Positions 34,381 through 45,709 are shown, counted from the stretch's first letter. The stretch: 64,000 nucleotides of DNA from Euborellia annulipes (GCA_023213315.1 JAKCPI010027472.1:1-64000); one strand, 5' to 3'. Numbers and translations are program-made. Notes: generated by a model not told the origin, from the letters alone.

Positions 34381-37300
34381 TATATTTTTTTACTTTAGTT
34401 TAACTTTTTGGACAGCAAAGACCTGTTTCGTCAGTCTGATGCACAATTTTAAAAGAATTTAAATTATACCTGAAGATATTCGAGACATTTATTGTAAGTA
34501 GTTTTTTCTAAATATTTTTCATGGCAATCCATTACAGCTTCATTTCGATCTGTCTGTAAAAATGATGATACATTGTTTTATTATTTACTTTGGCCTTTTT
34601 TCGAATCATATAAATTTTAAAAAATATAGAAATTTACTTGATATTTATAGGCATGATTAAAGCATCCATAACATGCGTGTTTGTATGAAAATGGACCCTC
34701 ATCTTTGCCGGGGATGTCGCATATTCTGTACATAATATCCCAAGAAGGTTCCATTGCCAATGGTCTGAAATATAAATAAGAAAATAATTTAATTATAATT
34801 CTGTTTATATTCTAAAAAAAAATGATCAGCAGTAGCACGGAAAATTCAAACTAAAAATAGAGGCAGAATTTTATCGACAAAAGGCCACATTAAAAAGAAA
34901 TATCTTTAGGTGGCCTAACAGCTATTGCTGGCAATGTAATTCGTTATTGCCTGCTGGGCCATTTGGTTGCCGACCCTTGATATAGACGATTAATTCTTAA
35001 GGCTATGATGACAAATGACGTAAAAAAGTGTTTGACAAATGAGGTGAGTGATGTTATTATTTAAAATCAGTGGTCCCTTTTTCCTGCGCTGAGACAAACA
35101 AATAGTTTTTTTTTTTATGTTTAATTGTGAAGGTGCACAAAGAAAAAACATACGTGGAAATAAAAAGATTTTCTTACTGATATGGTATAGGTCTATACGG
35201 ATGACACCCCAAGTAGCTGTTCTCGCACCCAGTTGTATATCGACTGAATAAATTGAAATTCATAAAAATCGGTTCTTGAGATCAAAAATGAAAAATTATT
35301 TAATGTACTGGTAAATTATGTGATTAAAAATTTTTTTATTAATCAATAGAATTATATAATTACTTAGGAAGCCTGATTTTAAGAGATGCCTCATTTGCTC
35401 AAAGGCTTAATTACATCATTTTATATGAAATAAAATTTCTGCTCTAGTTCTATTACGTAAGCAGCTGAGGGGTATTTTTATTGACTAGGAAGAGGAGCGT
35501 CAAAAATTTCTTTACGTAATACTTAATTAGCCTTTAATATTAATTGAACTTATTATAAATCAAAATAAAGGTGCGCGTCTCGAAAAGCCGTTAGTACACG
35601 ATTGACTACCGAGTTACTCGAGGCGGCAAGAGATGGCGTAAGTTTTCCCATAGGATTTATTCCATTTCATTTTAAAGTTTCCAGCTAATTAATTAAGGGT
35701 AGAAAATTAATTATTTTTTAACACAATGATTACTAATTTAATTATCTACAAGATATAAAGCGGATTTTTTAAAAATATCTTTTATTTAATGCGATTAATC
35801 TTAAAAAAAAAAATTTATTTTTCCGAAAATCAAAAAAAGGGCTTCTATAAGTTGTAGGATATTTTAAATAGCTTTAATTTAAAAAAAATTTGAGGTCGAT
35901 AGCTTCAAAATTGTGACCGCTGGAAACTCCCAAAATAAGCACCCCGAGACGCGCTCAGAATTACTAATATATGTAGTGTATGAAAAGTTGTGTAATATAT
36001 TACCGGTATGGGAAAGCAGGTGACATGCCTCGTCCAAATTTCAAAGTTGAAATCTGAAAAAAGAAAAATTATTTTAAATTAAACTGTTTTAAGGCTGAGG
36101 AGGTAAGGGCACAATTGTAAACAAAACCAATGACAATGACTTTTTTTTATTGTTTTATAGAAAAAAAAGTGAGTAATAATGTGATTTAAATAAAGAGGCA
36201 GATCTTTTTCCCTACAAGATGGCGGTCTTATCTCAATTACGATCATAATGGCGCTTGGTTCCTTTACGCATAACATCGTCCAATTATCTACTAAAAAGCG
36301 AAAAATTCGCTAGACCATAAACATAAACATTTTTTTTTTATCTCAAATTATGTAAGACATAGATAATTATAAATTTTACAGCCAATAGTAACTCAATTAA
36401 AAGAATAGATAAAAAAATTTTCATCTAAATCTGAGATGTTGGGTAGAGAAGATTGTAATGACTCGTAATAGGGGGAGATTGGGGGGGGGGGGTAATATTC
36501 CGTGCGTCAAGTTTTAATTTTAAAATTTTTCTTTCAGATTCTATTAGAGTATAAAAAAATGTAAAGTGACTTTCGCCGAATTGTCTGAGATATTTAACTT
36601 CGAATTTATCAAATTTTTATCTTTTATTTTAAAGAAAAAAATTTATTTTTTTATATAAATAAAAATACGATATTAAGTCGTTTTAAATTTTTATTTGTTG
36701 CTGATGTTTCGCACATCTGCCGCGCGCTTTCTCAGAGTTAACAAATATTTAATAGCAAATGTGTCATCCCAAAATAAAATGAATGTAATTATCTATTTAT
36801 AAAATAATATATATAATTTATTAGATAAGTTTTAATGTGTATTATTAATATAAACAAAAATTAACTTATTGTATAGACACCTATGTAATGTAAATTAAAT
36901 TAAAACATTTTAGAAGTACCAATTAAATTGAAAGAAGTCATTAAAAAAAAATCTGGTGTGACTGGCGCACAGCACACAACTTTCTCTTACCCTTCGGTAA
37001 GAGAAAGTTGTGCACCGTGCTGGTCACACCAGATTTTTTGTGTCGAGATATATTTAGTTTCCGATAGCACCTTAGTTTCAAACTTGCATTTTAAATGTTG
37101 ACTGCTTCAAATAAACTATGGTTATTTTTCAAAATTTTAATCTCATATTTGGACATTTTATACACAATATAGATTCGTAAATAAATACAAAATTTCATAA
37201 GAATTGGAAAAAAAAATTTTAAATGCGTAAAAAAGTTCCAAAGGGGACCCTTTTGAATCGAAATTAACATACAAATCCCTATAGGAAATTAACATTAGGC

Positions 37301-38660
37301 CTATGAGAGAAGGCGGAGAGACAGGCGATAATGTTTGCAAGTGAGAGAGAGAGAGATATATATGTTTTCTCCTAAGCATTTAAAGACACAAATAAAATAA
37401 AAATAAATGGGAATTTAAATAATAATTGATTTTTAATCTAATAAAAAGAAAAAGATTTAAATTCCGTTACCATGGCAACCATTTCTATCTTTCCTATGAA
37501 GAACAAGAGTAAAGTGGTCTTCAGAAGATTTCAACGGCAAAATGAGAATATACATTTTAAAGAGCATCTAAAAAATAGTTCATTTATGAATTTTAAAAAA
37601 AATCCTTGGAGGGAATTTTGAGAAAATCGAAAAAAACTGAAAAAGTACATCAGTAAAGTACTAGTACTTTTTGGCCGATTTTGTTCAAAAGCTTATTTTG
37701 AGATTCTTCAAAGGTACCTAAGTTAAATATAAAATTTCAATCCGGTAGCTCAATTCCTTCATGCTAAAAAAATGGTTCCACACACACAGACACACAGACA
37801 CACACACACACAGACCAATTTGCGGGACCCACTTTTTTTGGACTCAGGGGACCTCAAAACATGTATATCCATCAAAATCTCGACATCGAATTTTGACATG
37901 ATCGCAATACTTTCTCTCTCTATATATTTCATATATAGGGTAAGAGAAAGTAAAAAATTACCGTCTAGGGCAGTGTTTCCCAACCTTTTGAATTCCACGG
38001 CACCCCAAAGGTGCGTTGGAAATAACATTACACACTAGGGGCGCCCTTCCTTTTTTTCCCTAGCAAAACGAAATTTTATCCGCCCTGCGGAAAATTTTTT
38101 TTTCCCCTTCCGTGAAAATTATTTAAAATTTTTGCCGTTTACATCCCTTTTTTTAACAAAATTTTATTTTTTCCGCCTCTTTATCATTTTTTTTTTTTTT
38201 TTTGTTTATCTAAATATCTCGCGGCACCCTTGGGCGCCGGGGCACAACTGTTGGGAATCACTGGTCTAGGGTTCCCTAGCAAGGCAATCAATCCTCCGCT
38301 CTATATATATATATATATAAAAGTAGAATAATTATTTTATAAATAAATACATTCATTGTCTGGTGTTTTCTAAGCAATTAAAATAAACTAAAAATTTAAT
38401 TATAATATTTCAAAGTCAAAATATTAAAAATATTTCTTTGAATTCGTGAATTTCTAACATTCATTCGTATCACATTTATAAGTCACTCACTATTTTGAAA
38501 TGAAAATTAAAAAAAAAAAAAAATATTCTTTTTTAAAAAATTTAGGGACTGCAGAAATAATTTCCCTAATTTATTGATTGTTAAACATAGAAAAGATGAT
38601 AAATTGAGAGCTCACTTGGACAATAACAATAGCGAGGAAGAATCCTTTAGCGAAGAACAT
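32954..38660 (-). CDS. Secreted cysteine-rich protein of unknown family (8 exons, complete)
   Basis: Coding exons, in transcript order: 38660-38616, 36053-36004, 35243-35178, 34764-34638, 34553-34470, 33435-33376, 33237-33148, 33064-32954. Every junction is AG acceptor / GT donor, most donors being GTAAGN or GTATNN, and phases join without a stop to give about 210 residues. Residues 1-15 (MFFAKGFFLAIVIVQ) with the next exon form a typical signal peptide, so I infer secretion. The mature chain has 13 cysteines, in motifs such as TGCENSYLGC, HACYGCFNHAY, ATTCQYDKC and KDCMTSNEC, and one N-glycosylation sequon (NAT). Exons 5, 6 and 7 are all symmetrical phase 0-0 (84, 60, 90 nt) and hold 2, 2 and 3 cysteines, which suggests growth by exon duplication or shuffling. 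I recognise no domain and assign no function. Introns carry a PB repeat, two hAT MITEs and a nested MITE. Gene structure is confident; function is unknown. Confidence 0.88.
33620..33690 (-). repeat. SINE family 2 fragment (intron of the secreted gene)
   Basis: AAGTTTGTGTTTGATAGGGA and CCCCTGGGCTCGGACCAG match the B-box region of the SINE at 4985-5145. It lies in the intron between exons 6 and 5. Confidence 0.6.
33790..34003. mobile_element. hAT-type MITE, intronic
   Basis: CAAGGGCGGATACAAGGGGG at the left, CTCTGGATCCGCCCTTG at the right, perfect 8-bp duplication CTTCAAGA (33782-33789, 34004-34011). G/C runs sit just inside each end. It lies in the intron between exons 6 and 5 of the secreted gene. 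Confidence 0.85.
35568..35955 (-). mobile_element. MITE, TIR AGGTGCGCGTCTCG, intronic copy
   Basis: Inverted relative to 29353-29747. The left end AAGGTGCGCGTCTCGAAAAG is well kept; the right end (CCCCGAGACGCGCTC) is frayed. It lies in the intron between exons 3 and 2 of the secreted gene. Confidence 0.75.
36703..36735 (-). ncRNA. Hammerhead-like motif (degenerate)
   Basis: The minus strand reads CTGAGAA, AGCGCGCGGCAGATGTGC, GAAACATC. The core has A where CTGANGA needs G8, so it is probably inactive. It lies in the first intron of the secreted gene. Confidence 0.35.
36943..37951 (+). repeat. PB repeat, longest and best-preserved copy
   Basis: The 5' hairpin (36943-37039) pairs almost perfectly: AATCTGGTGTGACTGG... 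with ...TGGTCACACCAGATT around ACTTTCTCTTACC / GGTAAGAGAAAGT. The body of about 1 kb includes an extra section (GACTGCTTCAAATAAACTAT to TCCCTATAGGAAATTAACAT), TACCATGGCAACCATTTCTA, an (AC)n tract and TCGACATCGAATTTTGACAT. The 3' hairpin ends GGGTAAGAGAAAGT. No ORF of transposase size. It sits in the first intron of the secreted gene. Confidence 0.9.
37971..38263. mobile_element. hAT-type MITE, intronic
   Basis: CAGTGTTTCCCAACC at the left and TTGGGAATCACTG at the right, perfect 8-bp duplication GTCTAGGG (37963-37970, 38264-38271). Subterminal GGCACCCCAAAGGTGCG / CGGCACCCTTGGGCGCC. Inserted just after the PB repeat in the first intron of the secreted gene. Confidence 0.9.
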
Positions 38661-38680
38661 GTTGCTGAAGTGGCTGAACT

Positions 38681-38720
38681 ACTGACTGGCTCTTCTCTTT
38701 CGCCTGGAAGGAATTTTATA
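38681..38720 (-). promoter_or_regulatory. Putative core promoter of the secreted cysteine-rich gene
   Basis: On the minus strand TATAAAATTC lies at 38720-38711, and CCAGTCAGTA, containing two overlapping initiator-like sites, lies at 38688-38680. The candidate start adenines, 38687 and 38683, are 33 and 37 nt downstream of the first T of the TATA box. This leaves a short 5' UTR of about 25 nt before the ATG at 38660, which has the favourable context CAACATG. The spacing is near but slightly beyond the usual TATA-initiator distance. Confidence 0.5.
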
Positions 38721-39154
38721 TGAAAACCGGGAAGGGAACCCGGGAGCCCCAGCCGCCATTAATGGGTGTTTTCGTGCATAAAAAACAACATCCGAGACTG
38801 ACATCATCGGAAATCCCCTCCAGAATCCAGATGAGGTGAAAACAATTAACTCAACTAATTCAGCAACTATTTAAGTGCACGCATCGTCTGGTGTCTTCGT
38901 CAAATTCGCTAACGGTCCTCTATCATTTTGCGCAGGCTATTAAATTAGTAGATGATCAATTTATCATCATCTCAAGTCATAATTAGTTTGTAAATTCATT
39001 AGAAAATAAAAATAGAATATGTATGACACTTATACTGGTATAAAAATAAATGTAAATATTGATGATAGTGAATCAATTAAGAGTATAAACACATTGATTC
39101 ATTTCAATAGACGCCAAAGCAACTCGTCAGTAAGCAAGGAAAAACCACAGAAGC

Positions 39155-39235
39155 AAAAAAATCTGGTGTGACTAGTCGCACAGAACACAACTTCTCTAAA
39201 CTTTGATAAGAGAAAGTTTGTTCAGTAGGGGGTTA
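39155..39235 (+). repeat. PB repeat hairpin remnant
   Basis: AAAAATCTGGTGTGACTAGT and GATAAGAGAAAGTTTGTTCA. The body is absent and the following A/T element begins at once. Confidence 0.65.
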
Positions 39236-39650
39236 TGGAAAAAAATTATTTCGATTAATAGATTATTGTGATTATGAGAAAAAAAAATAATCGATTATGA
39301 AAAAAATAATCAATTATACCTTCTTTTCTCTAGTAAAATTTACATTTTTCCCCCTCGCGAAAATGATTTGACTTTTTTTTTGTAAAACAAAATTTTTTTT
39401 GTTAAATTACCATTTTTTCTCTCCAAAAATTTATTTTTGTCAAATGTACATTTTTCCCTCTAGCGAAAATCATTTGACCTTTTTTTTTAAATATACGAGT
39501 CTCATCCCATCTTTTTCAATAGCATATTTCCCGAAAATAATCCTCAATAATCGATTATAAAAAATAATCGATTAATCGATTTTTATTTTTAAATAATCGA
39601 TTATTTTTTCAAGAAAATAATCGGTGAATAATCGATTATTTTGCACAGCC
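39224..39650. mobile_element. Probable DNA element rich in ATCGATTA motifs
   Basis: Repeated AATAATCGATTAT on both flanks gives an extended inverted-repeat character; the right edge TTTTGCACAGCCC looks like a hAT-type end. The left edge is unclear and I cannot give a clean duplication. Confidence 0.4.
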
Positions 39651-40109
39651 CAAGTGTTCACGGCTGAACTAGAAACACAATTAGGTCCTACAATATTAAA
39701 TTTAAAGAAAAAAAAAATTTACAAAAAAGTACATTAGAAATGTATAAAAATATTTTCGATTTAACACTTCTACACAAGTCATCTTCATGTTTATTTTATT
39801 GTCTCGTTATCAACCATTGAGTTAAATAGAAATAGAAAGAAGTAAAAATTGTAAAAATTTAATTTAATTCAATGGGATTATGCCGGTCAAGTCATGTTGA
39901 CTCACCTGTCGCTGCCTATTACTTCGGCTATCTTTCTATTTGTAAATATTTGTACACAATGAAGGGCTCACTAACCCCTATGTACATCTTAATTTTAATA
40001 AATAAATCATACAATTTTCAAATATTTACCAAATTTCTTATATTCATTGAATCAAACACTATGAGAATTAGAATGCTTAATTGTTGGAAAAATCAATTCC
40101 CCCAATAAC

Positions 40110-40393
40110 ATATTCCGGAACACAAGAGGCATCTCCGCTCTATGTGTCAGATCCACTAACAAACAAAAATATCTCTTTGTCCCCATGCCTCCCGTGATTG
40201 GAACAGCTCCCTGTCTATCTTCCCAAAACCTACAATCTTCAGACTTTCAAGTCTAACCTCAACAGGCATTCTCAGTCCCGCAGTTGAGTTTCCCTTTATG
40301 CTTCTCCTTTTGTTTTATTTTCTCCTGGCTGCATGTGATATTGGTCATTATAGGTCTCGGACCTGCCCCACAAAAAAAAACAAAAAAAAAAAA
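40110..40393 (+). pseudogene. 3' end of a non-LTR retrotransposon (RT C-terminal tail)
   Basis: One frame reads LPKTYNLQTFKSNLNRH after a frame break at a WNS motif, the usual WNSLP...FKxxLxxH tail of CR1/L2/Jockey-type reverse transcriptases. A short 3' UTR (TTATAGGTCTCGGACCTGCC) and an A-rich tail follow. The opposite-strand copy at 58800-58975 shares the UTR and tail, confirming a 5'-truncated retro-insert. Confidence 0.65.
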
Positions 40394-41024
40394 ATATAAT
40401 TAATTAATAGAACTTTAAAAATATTTAATACTCTTTTATTTTATTTTTCAGAATCTTAGGGGGGTAAATGCCCCCTGCCGAACGCCGCATCGCAGATGTA
40501 TCTTGAAATAGAAGAACAGATTAGGGTGAAGAAAAGAACTCGAAAACGATCGATTTTTTTTTTTATTTATTTTATTGTCGCGCTCTTCTTCTTTCCTTAT
40601 TTAATTCTGCCGACCCTTAAAATTCCCTTATTCAAAATGGGATGCCAAGTTTAATAAAAAAAATAAATAATTTATTCTAATTGTAAATATTTGTTTGTCT
40701 AAAAAAATTTAATTCAGGATGTATTTTTTCATCTATTCACTGTATTGAACAAAGTTCAATGGCCTCTAAGTTTATTGTAAATAAAATCGGCTTGAATAGC
40801 TTTTTTTTTCTAATGAAATCATTCAATTGTGAAAATAATAATAATCAGGGCCGGTAAAAATTAGGTATTGCATCGAGATCCTTGAAATTATGGAGCTTTT
40901 GAATAAAATTAAAAAAAAATAATTAGGATATCTCCTATTCCCTGATAATTAGTATTATATAAATAATACATTACCTATGGTGATCATACGTACTCATTTA
41001 AGTAGGACAGTAATTATTTTATAC

Positions 41025-41150
41025 TATAAATTAAGTCCTGGCTTCTGGTGCCAAAGGCCGAGGGTTCGCATCTCGTCTTAGGCGAAAAAAATTATTTCAA
41101 TTGAATTGGATACCAAACAATTGAAATAAATAGGGACCGGGTCTAAATGG
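41025..41150 (+). repeat. tRNA-derived SINE, family 1
   Basis: GAGGGTTCGCATCTCG (B-box-like), TTATTTCAATTGAATTGGAT, AAATAGGGACCGGGTCTAAA TGGCC. See the longer minus copy at 32085-32250. Confidence 0.75.
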
Positions 41151-41320
41151 CCACAGATGACGAAAAATACCATAAACAAATTAACAAATTGAAAATATAA
41201 AGTACACACCAAATTAACTGAACAAAAATACATTTAAAAATAACTAGCTGCAATGCCAGCCTTTTATTTTGTGTAAAAATTTCAGTTAAATTGAATAACA
41301 TTTGTTTCTCCCTATGATGT

Positions 41321-41592
41321 AAAAATCTGGTGTGACCGGTAATCGAAAGTTGTGTTCTGTGCTTGTCACACCAGATTTTTTTGCGTCGACATATATTTAG
41401 TTTCCGACAGTATGGTACATTTGAATTCAAGATGTAAAATTTATAAAGAGAAAATATTTATATTTTGTTGTCATGGCAACCATTTCTCCTATCTTTCTTA
41501 TGGCGTACAAGAGTAAAGTGGTCTTCATAAGATTTCAATGGCAAAATGAGAAAATACATTTTAAAGTGCATCTAAAAAATAATTGATTTTTG
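41321..41592 (+). repeat. PB repeat, truncated by a hammerhead element
   Basis: Damaged 5' hairpin (AAAATCTGGTGTGACCGG / GTCACACCAGATTTTT), GTCATGGCAACCATTTCTCC, AAAATACATTTTAAAGTGCA, then an abrupt switch to the hammerhead-bearing sequence after TAATTGATTTTTGATT. Confidence 0.75.
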
Positions 41593-41642
41593 ATTGCATT
41601 CAATTGAGATTGTCATATGTCTTTGTAATCTTAGCTGAATTG

Positions 41643-41683
41643 TACCTGAAGAAGGCCACAGAATGAGTGGCCGAAACGTTGTA
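41643..41683 (+). ncRNA. Hammerhead ribozyme-like motif, well preserved
   Basis: TAC before and GTA after (3-bp stem I), CTGAAGA (41646-41652), A, GGCCAC/GTGGCC closing loop AGAATGA (perfect 6-bp stem II), GAAA (41673-41676), then CGTT. The cleavage triplet is GTT rather than GTC, allowed by NUH but usually slower. Confidence 0.7.
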
Positions 41684-41853
41684 ATTTTTACAAATAAGCC
41701 ACAGTTAAACCGAAAATCTAATTCTTTTACTAATGATAACAATTGTGAAAGTCTAAACTCCAAAATTAAACGGATAATACGCGAAATTATTCAATTTTTG
41801 GCCGACAGTCCTTAGAATAAATTGATTTTCCTTACGGCCATCTACAATCAAAG

Positions 41854-42107
41854 CAGTGGCGTCATTTCAACTTTTTCTTGGGGGGGGGAAATTTTTTTTG
41901 GGGGGGCAAACATTTTTTTTTTTTATAAAATTTACACATAGGACAAAATACAAATAAAAAAAAAAAAATATATATAATTTATTAATTTTTTTTAAATTGT
42001 ATATTGTTTATATTTTTGTAGTATTTTTTTTTATTTATATATATAATAATATAAAAATATATTAATATTCAAAGGCGGGGGGGCCCCCCCCCCCCCCCCC
42101 CCCCCCC
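41854..42107. mobile_element. hAT-type MITE with poly-C right end
   Basis: Starts CAGTGGCGTCATTTCAAC, flanked by a perfect 8-bp duplication AATCAAAG (41846-41853, 42108-42115). A G9 run lies near 41880 and the right end is GGCGGGGGGGCC followed by a run of about 30 C, with no recognisable right inverted repeat. Confidence 0.75.
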
Positions 42108-42439
42108 AATCAAAGGTAACATTTTTCATATTCCTTAAAAAAAAAAGTGTGAATCACTTATTCATTTTGAATAAAATCAAAATTTTATTAATTGAATTTT
42201 GAAAAAAATATATTTTGCTATTATCTTAAATGAAATCCTTATCGAAAATTGATTTTATTCATATTTTGAATAAATTTTTTATAAAAATAGACAATAACTT
42301 TATGTTGGATTAAAAAATAAACATTATCTGTTGTGAGACACTGACCGGGTTTTTGCTATTATTTATTTATTTAGGTGAGTGTAGGCTCTATTAAAAATAA
42401 ATATAAAATTGTATATAATGAAATTTTAAATTCATTATT

Positions 42440-42640
42440 ATAATAAGCCGATGCGAGATGTGCTTTATTGGGCCTGCGAAAGGGTGGGGGTTCTGGTTCG
42501 AGTCCAGGAGGCGTAATGCCCAATCATAAACACAAACTCATTTCGCAAATTTGCAATCTTAAACGATATTGACTGACTAATTCACAGTCTATTTGAGCGT
42601 TGATTGAAAAAAATTCAAATAAAGCACTACCTAGTTAAAA
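42440..42640 (+). repeat. tRNA-derived SINE, family 2
   Basis: TTCTGGTTCGAGTCCAGGAG (B-box-like), CCCAATCATAAACACAAACT, CTTAAACGATATTGACTGAC, TTTGAGCGTTGATTGAAAAA, CACTACCTAGT. It aligns in order with the reverse complement of 4985-5145. Confidence 0.8.
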
Positions 42641-42699
42641 TTATTAAATTAAAAATAATTTAATATTATTATGTAAATAAAAAAAAAAGAAAATAAAAA

Positions 42700-43290
42700 A
42701 TAAAGATACTTGGTAAACTATGGCTTATTTGTGATACCGACGTTTCTGCCACTCATTCAGGTCTATTCTATAAAAACAAACGTTAAAATTTAAAATAAAC
42801 AAATAGGTGTTAAAAAGTAATGTAAAAACAATCAGCGTTAAAAAATGCTATTCAAAATCACTTCCTTGCCTCAAATAGCTATTCTGTAAACAAAAACTTT
42901 AAAGCCAAAGTGTTAACATTTAGTAAATAGTGTTAAAATTTAATGCATTTCTAGGGGGTGCTTTTAATATTTTAACGTCGTGTTTAAAATAAAAATGGCG
43001 TCCTTAATCTAAAAAGTAAGGTTATGATTTTGATAGCTTTGAAATAAAAGCAAAGTCGCTGTTAAAACTTGGTTTAGAGAATAGAATTTTTTTAACGCTG
43101 ATTGTTTTTACATTACTTTTTAACACCTATTTGTTTATTTTAAATTTTAACGTCTATTTTTAGAGATTGTGTGGCATAAATTCAGATACAATCACAAAGC
43201 GTCAGTATCTTAAATTGTGAATGAAGAAGGCCACAGAATGAGTGGTCGAAACGTCGTATCTAATACAAATAAGCCGCAGTTAAACAAAAA
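42700..43290. repeat. Long fold-back element with hammerhead-derived arms
   Basis: Outer arms carry CTATGGCTTATTTGTGATAC / ATACAAATAAGCCGCAGT. Inner arms of about 90 bp carry GTTAAAATTTAAAATAAACA AATAGGTGTTAAAAAGTAATG and the complement at 43080-43155. The central 180 bp is unique. Confidence 0.8.
43221..43256 (+). ncRNA. Hammerhead-like motif (core mutated)
   Basis: ATGAAGA in place of CTGAAGA, then A, GGCCAC/GTGGTC, GAAA (43248-43251), CGTC. Stem II still pairs, with one G-T. Loss of C3 should disable it. The inverted partner (42734-42765) lacks the 5' half of stem II. Confidence 0.5.
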
Positions 43291-44103
43291 CTTTAACTTT
43301 CAAATAATTGTTTGTCCATTTCTTGAAGCGCATTGTGATCATGCTTAACACCATCCTAAATGTCCTTGAACAAAATTCTTTAAACGCTTTATAAATTACC
43401 CTGATTATATAAATAATGATTAACTTTCCGCTTATTATGTATTGAAATATCATTTATGAAAAATCTATATAAGTACCAGCAAATATAATTTTTCACTATG
43501 AATTAAAATTATTTTTAAAAAAATATCATTTCCTTTCTATTATATTTACACATATAATTATTTTTTTTATTACCAAACAAATTTCATTTTAAAAAGCAAT
43601 ATATCATTTTAAATATACCCAGTATTCATGAAATTTTGACAGGTGTAAAAGGGATTAAAAATTTTTTGAAGTAAAAACTGCTCCCCTCCCCCTCCCTTCC
43701 CTTAGGCCTTCTTGGAAATAACCTTACAGTCTCCGGAAAATATAATAAATGTTAAAATCCAGGTGAGATGGCCCACCGGGAGAGATGCCCCCCCCCCCCC
43801 ATCACCACTTGTTGCATTTTATACTTCGTTTAAGAGAAATGAAGTTTAATGAAAAAACATTGCGATTTACTGGAGTTTTATTAAACTTAAGAAAAACGTT
43901 GATTAATCAATTAAATACTTTTCTCGCTATTTTCTTTTTACCAAAATAAAATAACTTCTTTCGTCCAAAGCGTCGTAGTATTTGGCAGTGGGGCATCTCA
44001 AGCTGTCAAGAATAGAGAGATGCCTCACTTTATATTAAATAATACTTAAATGTTACACTAGGTGATATATTTTAAATTTAGAGTCGAGAGTTTAAATCTT
44101 TTT

Positions 44104-44320
44104 TTAACTTTCTCATACCCCATTTTATATACTGTATATAGAGAGAAAGTATTGGATGTCAAATATTCGAATATCGAAATTGTGATGGAAATACATGTTT
44201 TGAGGTTCCGGGAGTTCAAAAAAATAGTCTGTGATCAAAATAAAGTATGAAATTTTATATTTAAGTTGGGTACCCCAATGAGGAGAGAAAATAAGCTTTT
44301 TCATGTGCTTTCCTAGGTAC
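44104..44320 (-). repeat. PB repeat 3' part, minus strand
   Basis: AACTTTCTCATACC, TATATAGAGAGAAAGTATTG, then GGAAATACATGTTTTGAGGT and TGAAATTTTATATTTAAGTT. The two small ORFs here are products of the repeat. Confidence 0.75.
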
Positions 44321-44649
44321 CTGTTATTTCCGGGCACCCTGTATAAATACTATTTTCTTATAAATTTTTTCCTCTGGAGATTTGGTTAAAATTTTTCAGA
44401 TAAAATGTCTACGTCATCTCTGACGTCAAATTACTATATTATAAAATTTCTCACCATTTCCTGATAGATGATAAATACTTAAATTTTCTATAATTATAGG
44501 ATTTAAATTTTATAACTCACGTCAATGATAATTTACATAAACGTATATAAAATATTAAAGTTTGAAATATGAGGCAACACTATAAAATAAAATAAATTCT
44601 CATTCTCATTTTTCTCTCTTCAATCAGAAAACTGACAAGTTGTGGTTAC
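44321..44649. other. No gene seen
   Basis: A/T-rich sequence with TACGTCATCTCTGACGTCA near 44410. No support for an exon. Confidence 0.35.
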
Positions 44650-44880
44650 TCTGAGGAGTAATTTTCATGGGAATAATACTGAGGCGGGTTCCCGTTTCCT
44701 TCCCCATTCCCATTTTTCCAGTTCAATTAAACAGGTGGCCCGTCGCACGGTCTGACGCCTGTTGAAAATATAAAAGGGAAGAGACTGACATGCTAAGAAC
44801 ATAAGTACTGCCAGTCCCAGCTCGGGCAGCTCGTGGTCGCCATCCACGTACCCACAAGATGTGGGCCCCTGAGCAATTTT
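44650..44880 (-). repeat. Dispersed repeat family 4
   Basis: CCCGTCGCACGGTCTGACGC, AGCTCGGGCAGCTCGTGGTC and GTACCCACAAGATGTGGGCC match the other members. Confidence 0.8.
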
Positions 44881-45709
44881 TTTTTTTTAACCAATAATTT
44901 TAAATATTGTTTTTTAAATGCAGGTTTCTTTCGTTTTAAGTGCTAATTCATAAGATTATAGTTATGTAAATTATATTTTTGAGCATTCTAAGAATCTCAT
45001 TATTTAATTCAAATTGATTAATATATTTAACGAAGCACAATTTTTTTTTTATCTGACATTAAACGAGTTAGTTGGATAATGTTTTTTTATTTTGATTTTT
45101 TTTTTTTTTTTAATAATTTTTAACTTGTTGAGTCATTAGAGTCTTCAATATTGTTAAATTAAAACTTGACTTTCAAGGTTTAAGGAGATATATTATCCTA
45201 GTCAAAAATGTTCAATATCTTAAATAAGACAGGGGTTGCATTTGTATAAAATTTTAAGTGTTAAAAGATGGTAGCAATTAATGGACTATTTGGACGAAAT
45301 TCTCCGAGAAAATTTTGTTGTTAAATATTGTAGGGAATTGTAAATTAAAATTCTTAATTTAGTAATTTATAAAAAAAAAAAAATTAAAAGGTCTTTATAA
45401 ACTTGATGAGAATAAATATTTGCAAAACACGAAAGATTTATTTACACGAGACTATGAAGTGATGAGAGAAAGCCCGGCACGCACTCGGCGATAATATATA
45501 CAATATCACGATCAATTGTTAAATTTAAATATTAAGAAAAAAAAAACAACAAAATAAAAATTTAGCACTCAAAAGATTTATTTCTTTTTAAAATTTTGAG
45601 ATGTTCAGTTGCTTTGGGTCAGGAGTTCGCTTCCCGTCCCTGGCAATGAAATCTTTCTACATTATTTGGCTTCCAATTAATTTAGAATAACGGACAAGAT
45701 CTTAATTTT

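Noticed and set aside
34390..34440. CTGACGAAAC on the minus strand as another hammerhead
   Set aside because: Stem II is missing altogether, so it cannot be told from chance or a decayed end.
37759..38038. 88-89-codon ORFs on both strands
   Set aside because: They read through the dinucleotide tract and 3' part of a PB repeat into a hAT MITE.
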